Shown: one piece after another, positions 34,205 to 42,730 of the stretch | Position numbering within the stretch: position 1 is the first letter of the stretch | How the letters are laid out: each line of letters opens with the position of its first letter | Assembly: GCA_015295945.1 (NCBI GenBank) | Contig: DVED01000008.1 | Span: 1-43,644, forward strand | Reading direction: 5' to 3' | DNA length: 43,644 nt | Origin: Oscillatoriales cyanobacterium M59_W2019_021 | Lineage (GTDB): Bacteria > Cyanobacteriota > Cyanobacteriia > Cyanobacteriales > Geitlerinemataceae | Notes under the pieces: generated by a model | Told to the model about the DNA's origin: nothing | The model's database searches: none | Seen by the model: only the letters and a program-made list of their open reading frames with translations | Made by a program: the position numbers and the translations under genes

Positions 34205-34516
34205 ATGGCATATCCCTTGCAAGAGCGCTACATCAATCTGCTCACGGATTTTGACTTCAAACGGGTCTTCGGCACGGAACCGAATAAAGTGTTACTCATC
34301 GTGCAATTGCTGTCCCGGACTTTGGGAGAACTCCCCAATTCGATCGCCGAAAAAATCGATCGCCTATCATGGGAACAACTCAACACTCTGAGTCAGATCT
34401 TATTGGAATTCTCGAATTTGGAGGATTTGCTGGCTTGGTTGGAAAGCGTTCCCTCTGAGGAGGAGGACTCTTCAGATGGGAGCGATACTCCGGAGGAGTC
34501 GCTACGCGAACGTTAG
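34205..34516 (+). pseudogene. Internally deleted Rpn/PD-(D/E)XK nuclease with DUF4351 tail
   Basis: A 103-residue open frame. The start, YINLLTDFDFKRVFGTEPNK, is the N terminus of Rpn-type recombination-promoting nucleases/transposases. It jumps directly to LLIVQLLSRTLGELP...LSWEQLNTLSQILLEFSNLEDLLAWLE, the DUF4351 C terminus of the same large proteins. The catalytic core, normally about 200 residues, is missing, so this is a deletion remnant. The last codons (SDTPEESLRER) are encoded by an inverted copy of the dispersed hairpin repeat at 34478-34512. Whether the small protein is made is unknown. Confidence 0.75.
34478..34512. repeat. Dispersed hairpin repeat providing a C terminus and stop
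   Basis: An inverted copy (GGGAGCGATACTCCGGAGGA, then GTCGCTACGCGAACG) of the family at 1-76 and 31785. It forms the end of the nuclease-remnant frame. Confidence 0.85.
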
Positions 34517-34659
34517 ATCGTTATTTATAGCATTTCTCGTTTGGATGAGGTACGTTTGGGGGCGGGTTTTGAAGATAGACTCAAACTCAGACAAACCTGC
34601 CGCTAAACCCGCTCCTACAGGAAACGCTCTATTACCCAAAATTCTTCTAAATTATTCCC

Positions 34660-36276
34660 ATGCCAAAGCCTCGAACTTACTACGTCTGTAACGAATGCGG
34701 CGCAGAGTTTTCGCAATACTTTGGCAAATGTACGAACTGCGAAGCGTGGAATTCGCTGATCGAAACCGAGGAACCCGCCGCACTGGCAGCCAGACCGGCG
34801 GCGCTGAGTGCGGTAGCGTGGAACCGGAATTTACATGAAGGCACAACGAAAGAGAAATCCGGCGGTCAACCTCGCGCGGCAATTTTACTGTCTCAGATTG
34901 CAGATACGGCGGTCGATCGCACGACGTCGGGATATGGAGAACTCGATCGCGTTTTGGGAGGGGGGATCGTTCCCGGTTCTTTGGTTCTCATCGGCGGCGA
35001 ACCGGGAATTGGGAAATCGACGTTATTGCTTCAGGTTGCCAATCAATATTCTCATAAAAATCGAGTTCTCTACGTGTCGGCGGAAGAGTCGGGACAACAG
35101 GTGAAACTCCGCGCGCAGCGGTTGTTACGGGGGTTGGCGGCGTTGGAAAGCGAGGAGGGGGAGGCGTTGGCGAATGGCGCAGAACCGCAAGTTGAAGTGG
35201 TGGGACAACCGACGAAATCTACCGAAGCTTCGCCGAATTTTTACTTGTTACCGGAAACGGATTTAGAGATTATTTTGCGGGAGTTGGAATCCCTGAAACC
35301 GGATTTAGCGATTATCGATAGCATTCAAACTATTTACTTTGCCTCGCTAACTTCGGCGCCGGGTTCGGTGGCGCAGGTGCGCGAGTGTACGTCGGCGCTG
35401 ATGCAGGTGGCGAAGCGAGAAAATATTACGTTATTAATTGTCGGACACGTGACCAAAGAAGGGGCGATCGCTGGACCGCGAGTGTTAGAACATTTGGTGG
35501 ATACGGTACTCTTTTTCGAGGGCGATCGATTTGCCAGTCACCGTTTGTTGCGATCGATGAAGAATCGTTTCGGCGCCACCCACGAAATTGGCGTGTTTGA
35601 AATGGTCGCGCACGGTTTGCGGGAAGTTCCCAACCCATCGGAGTTATTTCTCGGCAACCGGGAGGAGTCGGTGTCGGGAACGTCCACCATCGTTGCTTGC
35701 GAGGGAACGCGACCGTTAGTCGTAGAGTTGCAGGCGTTGGTCAGTCCGGCGAGTTTTGGGTCGCCGCGACGGTCGGCAACGGGGGTTGATAGCAACCGCC
35801 TCCAGCAAATTCTGGCGGTGTTGGAAAAGCGGGTGGGGGTTCCTTTATCTAAGTTAGATACCTATTTAGCGTCGGTGGGGGGAATTAAGGTGGAAGAACC
35901 CGCCGCCGATTTGGGAATTGCGATCGCCGTGGTTGCGGGATTTCGCGATCGGGTGGTCGATCCGCACACGGTTCTCATCGGCGAAGTGGGATTGTGCGGA
36001 CAAGTTCGCCAAGTCTCCCAACTGGAATTGCGCTTGCGAGAGGCGGCAAAATTGGGGTTCAAACGCGCCATCATTCCCCAAGGTCAAAATCCCCCCGATT
36101 TGGGTTTGGAACTCGTTCCCGTCAGCAAAGTGTTGGATGCCATTCTCGAAGCCATTCCCGGACAACCCAGCAATCCCACTACTGCTGTTGCCTTTGCTGA
36201 GGAAGACGAAGCCGACGAGGTGAGTTTCGATTTCGATGCTGAGGAGAATTTAGAAGCGGAAACGGATTTATTTTAA
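34660..36276 (+). CDS. radA: DNA repair protein RadA (Sms)
   Basis: A 538-residue RecA-like helicase for recombination intermediates. It has a zinc finger (Cys10, Cys13, Cys24, Cys27), Walker A GGEPGIGKSTLL (about 110), a RadA-specific SMKNRFGATHEIGVFEM motif and a C-terminal Lon-protease-like domain (about 370-500: TGVDSNRLQQILAVLEKRVG, then AIAVVAGFRDR). The length is a little above the usual 450-460; an insert at about 150-185 (ESEEGEALANGAEPQVEVVG) and an acidic C-terminal tail account for it. It converges on the DUF815 gene and overlaps its end by 9 bp. Confidence 0.97.
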   Translation: MPKPRTYYVCNECGAEFSQYFGKCTNCEAWNSLIETEEPAALAARPAALSAVAWNRNLHEGTTKEKSGGQPRAAILLSQIADTAVDRTTSGYGELDRVLGGGIVPGSLVLIGGEPGIGKSTLLLQVANQYSHKNRVLYVSAEESGQQVKLRAQRLLRGLAALESEEGEALANGAEPQVEVVGQPTKSTEASPNFYLLPETDLEIILRELESLKPDLAIIDSIQTIYFASLTSAPGSVAQVRECTSALMQVAKRENITLLIVGHVTKEGAIAGPRVLEHLVDTVLFFEGDRFASHRLLRSMKNRFGATHEIGVFEMVAHGLREVPNPSELFLGNREESVSGTSTIVACEGTRPLVVELQALVSPASFGSPRRSATGVDSNRLQQILAVLEKRVGVPLSKLDTYLASVGGIKVEEPAADLGIAIAVVAGFRDRVVDPHTVLIGEVGLCGQVRQVSQLELRLREAAKLGFKRAIIPQGQNPPDLGLELVPVSKVLDAILEAIPGQPSNPTTAVAFAEEDEADEVSFDFDAEENLEAETDLF

Positions 36277-37602
36277 GAGGGGTTTGGGTTTTTTTATTGA
36301 TAATTCCGCACTTAAAAAATCGATAAATTGACGGGCTGTGCGACCCGATCGCCCGTTGTTTCGCGTTGCCCATTGTAAGGCTCTAAATTGCAAGTCTTCC
36401 GGTTCTAGGTCGATTTTGGCTTGCTGTGCGAGATGATTGACAATGGCTAAATAAGTTTTCTGGTCGGCTGCTTCAAAGGTGAGCGTTAAACCGAAGCGAT
36501 CGCTAAAGGAAAGCTTTTCTTGTACCGTATCCCAAGCATGGACTTCATCGCTATCTTTGGGACGGGGGCGATCGTCGAAATACTCGCGAATTAAATGCCG
36601 TCGGTTAGACGTTGCGTAAACAACAACATTGCGCGGACGTTCGGTTAAATTTCCTTCTAAAATCACCTTCAAAGCTTTGTAAGCATCATCATCTTCTTCA
36701 AAGGAAAGATCGTCTACAAAGATGATAAATTTCTGAGGTTGGTGGCGCAGTTGATCGACAATTTTCGGCAGATCGATTAACTCCGATTTTGCCACTTCAA
36801 TCAGTCGCAAACCGCGATCGCCGTATTCCCAAACCAGCGATTTAATTAACGAAGATTTCCCCGATCCTCGACTGCCGTAGAGCAAGACGTGCAGTGCCGA
36901 ATACCCTCGCAGCAAAAATTCGGTATTCTCGAGAAGTTTCTGCTTCGGAAGTTCGTAAGCTGCCAATTCTGAAAGTTGGATAGAATCGGGGTAACGAATT
37001 CCTTCCAACTGTCCCGACTGCCAGCGAAACGCGCGATACTCGGCAAAAAATCCCGTGCCAAATTTTTGATAATATGCTGCTAAGTCTTCTAAATTTTTAC
37101 CCCAATTTTCTGAAGTTTCTAATTTTTCCTGAATTTGAATTTGCCACCGTTCTCGATCGGTTTGGGGTATTTTCTTCCTTGGTTGTTCTTCCCAAGCGAC
37201 CAAAGGAATCGAGGATGGCAACGGCGCGATCGCGTGTACCCACTGACACAATCGGGTGCTGCTACAACGATAAAACCGCTGTAAAATTTGCAGATCTCGC
37301 CGTGCGGCAGATACTAAAGATTTCGGTAACTCTTCTAAAGGGGTTTGCTGAATTTGTTGGGTGAACGGATTGTTAGTGAGGAGAAGGCGATCGATCAGAT
37401 ATTCTTGCCAAGTGCGATCGCTACTGGCTAAGGTTTGAAACCAGGAACCATAAGCTTGTAAAAGCTCGAAAGTTTGTCTAACTTCTAAAGCTTGCAATAA
37501 GTTTAAAAATGCGCGACCGACTTCGCCATCGAGTACCGATCGATACAGTAATAACGATGCTGATGCGTAATGGAGTTCTCGAATACTTTCGTCTTTAGTC
37601 AT
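36268..37602 (-). CDS. DUF815 family AAA ATPase
   Basis: A 444-residue protein. The N-terminal half is helical and less conserved; the C-terminal half is the DUF815 ATPase with Walker A LLYGSRGSGKSSLIKSL (about 225), Walker B IIFVDDLSFEEDDDAYKALK and a sensor-like VVYATSNRRHLIREYF. The end has an arginine-containing helix (GRSGRTARQFIDFL). Family members are widely conserved in bacteria and plants; their role is not well established. The tail overlaps radA's end by 9 bp on the opposite strand. Confidence 0.9.
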   Translation of the reverse strand: MTKDESIRELHYASASLLLYRSVLDGEVGRAFLNLLQALEVRQTFELLQAYGSWFQTLASSDRTWQEYLIDRLLLTNNPFTQQIQQTPLEELPKSLVSAARRDLQILQRFYRCSSTRLCQWVHAIAPLPSSIPLVAWEEQPRKKIPQTDRERWQIQIQEKLETSENWGKNLEDLAAYYQKFGTGFFAEYRAFRWQSGQLEGIRYPDSIQLSELAAYELPKQKLLENTEFLLRGYSALHVLLYGSRGSGKSSLIKSLVWEYGDRGLRLIEVAKSELIDLPKIVDQLRHQPQKFIIFVDDLSFEEDDDAYKALKVILEGNLTERPRNVVVYATSNRRHLIREYFDDRPRPKDSDEVHAWDTVQEKLSFSDRFGLTLTFEAADQKTYLAIVNHLAQQAKIDLEPEDLQFRALQWATRNNGRSGRTARQFIDFLSAELSIKKPKPLLK

Positions 37603-37638
37603 GATTGGAGTTGGGAATTTGGGGTTTGGGGTTAGTGG

Positions 37639-37667
37639 GTAGGGTGTGTTGAGGAACGAAACGCACC
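37639..37667. repeat. GGTGTGTTGAGG...AACGCACC dispersed repeat
   Basis: Third full copy of the element described at 27241-27269, in the 93-bp gap upstream of the DUF815 gene, next to GGGGTTT heptamers. Confidence 0.85.
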
Positions 37668-37695
37668 GCTTAGTTTAGCTAAAAATAGATGGAGA

Positions 37696-39114
37696 TTACT
37701 GAGGGGAGTAATTTTTTAAAACAAAAGTTTCGGCTTGGGTGCGATCGCCAAATTCCCCGTCTAACGTGCGAATTTTCACCTCTTCTAAAATTTCCTTAAA
37801 TTGAGGACTGGGACGATACCCCATTCTCTTTAAATCTTCTCCATTTAACATCGGTTTGATTTGGCTCCATTGGGTAATATATTGCCAGATTTTACGTCGA
37901 ATTGATCGCGAACTGCAAACGGCAATTAAAATTAAAAATGGTAGATCGTGAGGTTGCAAAACACTGACGATTTCACTGGTTCGCTGACTTTGGGAAAGCC
38001 GTTCGAGCGTATGTTCTCGAAATCTATAAAACTTGTGCAAGCGATCGAGACTGTCTTCGGATAGCTGAAGGTTTGCCGCTACTTGCAAGCCATCTTCAGC
38101 ATCGAGACGGGTTAATAATAACTCGAGTAAAATCACCCACCGATCAATCCGAACTTTTAAAAAAGAGTGAAATCGTCGCAACCCGCGATCGATCGCTTGC
38201 ATTTGTCGAAAAAGGCGATTGTCTAGGGTTAGTTGGGGATGGATGAATTTGAGTGCGCCTAAGTTAGCAAGCTGTTTGAGTTCGGTTTGCCAATACGGTG
38301 CTTCTAGCATATATTTTATCTCTTTTTTTAACCGAGTTTGCACGCCGGGAACTTTCGTTTGTTCGGTTTGAATTTGTCGGTGAATGCCGCTGTCGATCGC
38401 CGCATTCAGATACGATCGAGTTTGCGCTTCTAACTCGGATTTCAGGCGCAATGTATAGCGAACGGCTCGATAAATTCGCGTCGGATCGTCGAAAAAACTT
38501 TGGGGATGGAGAACTCGAATGAGGCGATTTTTTAAATCTTCTCGTCCGCCGAAAAAATCCAACAATTTACCGCGATCGGGTTGAGTCAGTTGCAGCGCAA
38601 ACGCATTTACCGTAAAGTCTCGTCGATACAAATCTTGACGAATCGAACTTGCTCGAACTACCGGACTTGCACCGGGATAGGGATAGTATTCGGTTCTCGC
38701 CGTCGCAAAATCGATCGACAGCGAATCGAACTCGGGATCGTGTTTCCAAATCAGATCGGCAGTTTGAAATTTCGGATGAATTTCGACGCGAGTATTGGGG
38801 TATAATTGTTTTAGGATTTTGGCTAGTTCGATGCCCCCATTGGTAACGGCAGTCCCCTCAAATCCATCGACAACTAAATCGATATCGGTAAACAAAATCG
38901 GACAGCGATCGTCGAATTGATGGACGAGTAAATCGCGAACGATACCGCCAACCAGATAGAGATTCCACCGTCGTTCTTCGGCTTGTTTTGCCGCGCGATT
39001 GATGAACTCCCAAAGGGGAGGTTTGAGGCGATCGCGCAAATCCAACAATAACCCATTCAAAACGCCTTCAGTCCTTCCCGTAGCGAATGATTTCGACAAT
39101 TTGATTGCCCGCAC
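37696..39114 (-). CDS. CCA tRNA nucleotidyltransferase family protein
   Basis: A class II nucleotidyltransferase that adds all or part of the CCA end to tRNAs. Visible motifs are [11 protein letters not shown], the metal-binding DIDLVVDG, the [11 protein letters not shown] block, [15 protein letters not shown] and a C-terminal helical region. Some cyanobacteria split CC- and A-adding enzymes, so the exact specificity is open. The frame begins at GTG 39114 and overlaps panD by 47 bp; a TTG at 39060, just past the panD stop, is an alternative start that leaves the catalytic domain intact. It follows panD on the same strand. Confidence 0.9.
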   Translation of the reverse strand: MRAIKLSKSFATGRTEGVLNGLLLDLRDRLKPPLWEFINRAAKQAEERRWNLYLVGGIVRDLLVHQFDDRCPILFTDIDLVVDGFEGTAVTNGGIELAKILKQLYPNTRVEIHPKFQTADLIWKHDPEFDSLSIDFATARTEYYPYPGASPVVRASSIRQDLYRRDFTVNAFALQLTQPDRGKLLDFFGGREDLKNRLIRVLHPQSFFDDPTRIYRAVRYTLRLKSELEAQTRSYLNAAIDSGIHRQIQTEQTKVPGVQTRLKKEIKYMLEAPYWQTELKQLANLGALKFIHPQLTLDNRLFRQMQAIDRGLRRFHSFLKVRIDRWVILLELLLTRLDAEDGLQVAANLQLSEDSLDRLHKFYRFREHTLERLSQSQRTSEIVSVLQPHDLPFLILIAVCSSRSIRRKIWQYITQWSQIKPMLNGEDLKRMGYRPSPQFKEILEEVKIRTLDGEFGDRTQAETFVLKNYSPQ

Positions 39115-39439
39115 CCACCATCACCACCGTCGGCGTATGGGTGGCAATTTCTGCGGCATCCAGTTGTCCGTAAGTCATGATAATCACGCGATCGCCTTTC
39201 ATCCCCAATCGTGCCGCCGCTCCATTTAACTCGATCGCACCAGAACCCGCAGGTGCGGGAATGGCATAAGTAATCAATCGTTCTCCATTAGAAATATTGG
39301 CAATTTGTACCTGTTCGTAAGGTAAAATATTGGCAGCTTCGAGGAGAGTGCGATCGATCCCGATACTGCCGGTATACTCTAAATTCGCCTCGGTAATCGT
39401 GCAATTGTGAAGTTTGGAAATGAGAAACGATCGCTGCAT
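39068..39439 (-). CDS. panD: Aspartate 1-decarboxylase
   Basis: A 123-residue pyruvoyl enzyme that makes beta-alanine for pantothenate and coenzyme A. The autoproteolysis site Gly-Ser is in [16 protein letters not shown] (Ser25 becomes the pyruvoyl group). The [14 protein letters not shown] and [20 protein letters not shown] blocks are typical. I start at ATG 39439 ([16 protein letters not shown]); the frame reaches 39487 but the family starts at MQRSFL. It overlaps the tRNA nucleotidyltransferase frame, so the two may be coupled. Confidence 0.97.
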   Translation of the reverse strand: MQRSFLISKLHNCTITEANLEYTGSIGIDRTLLEAANILPYEQVQIANISNGERLITYAIPAPAGSGAIELNGAAARLGMKGDRVIIMTYGQLDAAEIATHTPTVVMVGAGNQIVEIIRYGKD

Positions 39440-39596
39440 AGTCAAGGAAAGAGAAGGGTCAGGGCTAAAACGAGTCTGGGATGCCAAAATATAGATGCAA
39501 AAAACTAAAATTCATTCCCGAGTTTCTCCGGAGAGCAAACTGGGAATGCTGCGGGCATTAAGCCTCGAACGCCGAAAAATTGCGTCGGGTTCGGAC

Positions 39597-40109
39597 TTAT
39601 TTACTAGCGGCTTTGATGCACTCTTCTAACAAAGGCATGACGGCATCAGCACCTTTCCATCCCAAGATTTCCGTCACTTTCTTCTCCAAATTTTTGTAAG
39701 TTTTGAAAAATTCGGAAATTTCATCCAGGCGATGCTGGGAAATTTGGTCGAGGGAGGTAATATCGGCGTAGCGGGGATCTTTTGCCGGAACGCACAGCAA
39801 TTTTTCATCGCGATCGCCGCCGTCGATCATTTCCAACATTCCCAACGGACGTGCGGCAATCACGCAACCGGGAAATGTCGGTTGATCCATAATCACCATT
39901 CCATCGAGGGGATCGCCATCGTCAGCGAGGGTATTGGGAATAAACCCATAGTCGAAAGGATATTGAACCGAAGAATACAGCACCCGATCGAGGGCAAAGC
40001 ACTGCATATCTTTGTCAAATTCGTACTTGTTTTTGCTTCCTGCGGGAATTTCAATTAAAACATTAACGATCCCGGATTTCGGTTGAGCGGGAATGAGCGA
40101 TAAATCCAC
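39597..40109 (-). CDS. ppa: Inorganic pyrophosphatase
   Basis: A 170-residue family I soluble pyrophosphatase that hydrolyses the PPi made by biosynthesis. Metal-binding acidic residues are in [15 protein letters not shown] and [10 protein letters not shown]; substrate-binding residues in [34 protein letters not shown]. The start is GTG 40109 ([13 protein letters not shown]), which matches the cyanobacterial N terminus. A 157-bp gap separates it from panD; probably its own transcription unit. Confidence 0.97.
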   Translation of the reverse strand: MDLSLIPAQPKSGIVNVLIEIPAGSKNKYEFDKDMQCFALDRVLYSSVQYPFDYGFIPNTLADDGDPLDGMVIMDQPTFPGCVIAARPLGMLEMIDGGDRDEKLLCVPAKDPRYADITSLDQISQHRLDEISEFFKTYKNLEKKVTEILGWKGADAVMPLLEECIKAASK

Positions 40110-40494
40110 AAATATTCTCCAAACAAAGTGTCGATCGACGGGAAGTTGCCCTATCGGTAAAAGTTCGGGCGATCGTGCCGCCCGTTTGAGTTTTCCTCAC
40201 CCTTCCCCGATCGACGTTCGACTTGACTCTATCCCCGAATGGGAATAGAAGGATTTCGGGCAGAGGAAACAACCGATAGCCGACTCGGAGTGCCAGCTAC
40301 CGTACTCGCCAATATTCTATCAGTTTAGTTCCGCCGGAACGTCGCGCTTTGCCGATTGGGGGTTGGCAAAACTCGTACCGACGGTCGCGATCCGCCTGAC
40401 GCCTTCGTTCGATCGTCCTTCGGCAATCGAGTGGGCGATCGGTTCGAGATCGTGTAGAGAACACCCTGTCGTTCTCGGCTTCAGACTTCCCAGC
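40110..40494. other. Intergenic region upstream of ppa
   Basis: About 385 bp containing the ppa promoter. A minus-strand frame at 40320-40580 overlaps the next gene and has no family features. Nothing else stands out. Confidence 0.5.
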
Positions 40495-40686
40495 TTAACG
40501 CACAGACCGGATGGGGGTCGCAGGATAACCTGAAGGCGGGAACAAATTCGTATTGCTAGCAGAATAACGGGCAATGACAAACAAAGGCATCGTCAGCGTC
40601 AATAACGCAATCAGCGTACCGACGAGTTGAGCGATTGTATGAGGATTTCCTGCCGAGGGACTGCCAGACGGACTACCAGATTCCAT
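40495..40686 (-). CDS. Small single-helix membrane protein
   Basis: A 63-residue protein with a Gly/Ser/Pro-rich start, one transmembrane helix (TIAQLVGTLIALLTLTMPLF) and a polar tail with NLFPPSGYPATPIRS. The AQLVGTLIALLTLT block looks like a short thylakoid-type protein I recall from other cyanobacteria, but I cannot name it. The start is ATG 40686 with no strong ribosome-binding site. It is divergent from the bilin-lyase gene. Confidence 0.65.
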   Translation of the reverse strand: MESGSPSGSPSAGNPHTIAQLVGTLIALLTLTMPLFVIARYSASNTNLFPPSGYPATPIRSVR

Positions 40687-41300
40687 ATGAAAGAATGAAT
40701 TTTGTAAGCAAAGTCACACTTGAATTCGAGCGTCGGGAAATGAACTTCCCTCTCTATCAAAGATCTTAGTTATTTTTCTTTGAAAGTTTGTTGTCCAGAC
40801 AACAATCTCAACAAAACGTTGAAGAATCTCTCCATTTCCAGACAATCCGGGGAGAGGGGTGAGACCCCCTATTTTAAAATCTGGAGGGTGATGGCGACCC
40901 CCCTCAAAAATGGAGCGTTGGGTCATACATCCCATAGAAGAAGGCGATTGGGCGATCGGCGCATAACAGTCGTTTGTGATTCAGTTGAAGTTACATTTCT
41001 ATGGTATCCAAATCTCTGGGGATGTCGAGTGTTAATAACTTAACCTCAGCCTAACCTAAGCCGATCCAGCATAACCTCTTTCTCCAGATAGAAGAACAAG
41101 TCCGATCAGATGCGAGAGATCGACGATGACACCCGCATTTTCAGATTGGCTAGGGAATAAGATACAAGCCATTCGCTATTCTTGCACGATCGGGTGCTGA
41201 AAGCGTGACGGTAGGTGACCAAACCCAAACCCCAACCCCCGCCATCCGATATGATATCGAAAGAGAATGCCGCTTTCGCGAAGGAGTCGAATCAAGATCT
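40687..41300. other. Divergent regulatory region upstream of the bilin lyase gene
   Basis: About 610 bp with no credible gene. It contains a perfect dyad TTGTTGTC-CA-GACAACAA at 40788-40805, which could be an operator, and a GGGGT/ACCCC hairpin near 40857-40870 followed by TATTTT. A plus frame at 40780-41043 crosses these and looks spurious. Confidence 0.5.
40788..40805. promoter_or_regulatory. Perfect 8-bp dyad, possible operator
   Basis: TTGTTGTC (40788-40795) is exactly complementary to GACAACAA (40798-40805) with a 2-bp centre, too tight for an RNA hairpin and suggestive of a dimeric regulator site. It lies about 100 bp upstream of the small membrane-protein gene start. Target and regulator are unknown. 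Confidence 0.4.
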
Positions 41301-41909
41301 ATGGACGCCATGCAGTTTTTCCAAAAGAGTTCGGGGAAGTGGATTTCGCAGCGAACCACCCACCACTTACCCTTTCGTCGTGCCGAAATGGGTAGTTCGG
41401 CGATCGAAGTCAAGACCCTCGCTGCTGACGATCCTCGCGTCGTGGAAATTTGCCAAATTCACGAGATCGATCCCAGTCACGCAGCGGGTGGCGCTTTTGT
41501 CCAGTGGAACGGATCGATGCAGTGGGATCGCGAAGACGATGAAAACCACGCCGGATCGACGGTGTTCGCCATCGTCCCCGATGCTGACAATCCCCAAAAA
41601 GGCAAGATGCTGCGCGAACGCGGCTATGCCGAAATCGTCCCCGTTGCCGGACAGTACGTGATGGATGAGGAAGACGGGTTGGTGCTGATTACGGAATACG
41701 AAACCATGAGTTCGATCGAGCGATTCTGGTTTGCCAGCGATGGGGTGCGGATGCGAACCAGTACCGTCAAGCGATTTGGCGGTTTCAGTACGGCAACGTT
41801 CTGCACCGAAACTCGCATTGAAGAAGGCGTCACCGAAATGCCAACGGAGTCGATCCCCCAAGCGGCGAAAGCAGCAACCAAACCCTTCTATTCCAGTTTG
41901 GGGTGGTAA
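41301..41909 (+). CDS. cpcS: Phycobiliprotein lyase CpcS/CpeS family
   Basis: A 202-residue bilin lyase of the S-type, a lipocalin-like beta-barrel that attaches phycocyanobilin or a related bilin to a phycobiliprotein cysteine. It starts MDAMQFFQKSSGKWISQRTTHHLPFRRAEMG, and contains GSTVFAIVPDAD, GQYVMDEEDGLVLITEYETM and ERFWFASDGVRMRTSTVKRFGGFSTATFC, all typical of CpcS/CpeS. I cannot tell the exact subunit it serves. ATG 41301 is preferred over the upstream frame from 41205, which is repeat-derived. A strong terminator follows at 41986. Confidence 0.93.
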   Translation: MDAMQFFQKSSGKWISQRTTHHLPFRRAEMGSSAIEVKTLAADDPRVVEICQIHEIDPSHAAGGAFVQWNGSMQWDREDDENHAGSTVFAIVPDADNPQKGKMLRERGYAEIVPVAGQYVMDEEDGLVLITEYETMSSIERFWFASDGVRMRTSTVKRFGGFSTATFCTETRIEEGVTEMPTESIPQAAKAATKPFYSSLGW

Positions 41910-41985
41910 GTCGGCTAGGGATTGGTGCATCAGTCGGTTAATACAGAAAACGAGATCGTTCGATAGAACATCATCCCAAACTCAG

Positions 41986-42015
41986 GGTGGGTAGAGATTT
42001 CTACTCACCTTTTTT
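41986..42015 (+). terminator. Strong Rho-independent terminator
   Basis: GGTGGGTAGA (41986-41995), loop GATT, TCTACTCACC (42000-42009), then TTTTTT. Ten base pairs with one G-T wobble. It closes the bilin-lyase transcript. Confidence 0.9.
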
Positions 42016-42730
42016 GTCAGGCATCGCGCCCTCAAAACCGGATCAACCTGTCCTGGCAGGCGATCGTATCGCTTCTCCCCAAATGTACGCAAATCGTCAT
42101 CTCCGGGAAGGTACGGAGATAAAAAGTCTGCACTCCGTTTTGTCAAGCCACTTTGATAATGTTTTAAGCTTTTATTTTCAAGAGTTTTGAAACGATCGAA
42201 GGGGGGATATTTCAATCGAGCGAGCGAGCGCCCTCCGCCATTTGGCTTAGTGGAACCTCCCGTACGATCGCGTAAGTTGACTCTTAAGTTTAATAAAATC
42301 CTCGAATAGCCATCCCTAGCTTCTCGGAAGCTTTACAGGGATATCCGCCATTTAGCCGATTGAGAACCCTGTCGAGCGGTTTACTATAGTTCATAACTTC
42401 ACAAGAGAAACTCAATCAATCGAGCGAATTTCAATTTGAAGTGCTGCATCTATCCCGAATGTGAAGTTGAAGACTTGAATCGCACATATGAGGATATAGA
42501 TCGTTCGCGCATCGTCATTCCTACCTAAACCAATGACGAGTTTCGATCGTCTATCTGCAACCCGAGCTTAGCTCTATCTAAACCTCAAAATACAAGACTT
42601 TGCTATTCTCTAAGAGCGCAACTCTAGTAGGGTAGCTGCGCAGGCGAAAAGTTTCTTACTCTGTCATTTGCATTGTTAAAATCGGAAAACTCTGTCGAGT
42701 TTCTCCCTAGTCGTTATTTGGTGAATTATC
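42016..42730. other. Long leader upstream of the large repeat protein gene
   Basis: About 715 bp with no gene seen. It holds the folded element at 42312-42342 and two CCGCCATTT boxes (near 42225-42238 and 42345-42356). A promoter for the plus-strand gene at 42731 is expected here; I do not see a clear consensus. Confidence 0.5.
42312..42342. other. Structured inverted repeat in the long leader
   Basis: ATCCCT-AGCTTC (42312-42323), loop TCG, GAAGCT (42327-42332), 4-nt bulge, AGGGAT (42337-42342): two stacked 6-bp stems. No T-run follows, so it is not a standard terminator; it could be a regulatory RNA structure or a protein-binding site. Confidence 0.55.

Noticed and set aside
40857-40875. 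Terminator GGGGT-GAG-ACCCC followed by TATTTT
   Set aside because: No plus-strand gene ends upstream of it, and on the minus strand no T-run follows, so a terminator role is unsupported.
42220-42380. Structured RNA gene (tRNA or known small RNA)
   Set aside because: There is a clear hairpin but no T-loop motif, anticodon arm or known small RNA core. I found no tRNA anywhere in the window.
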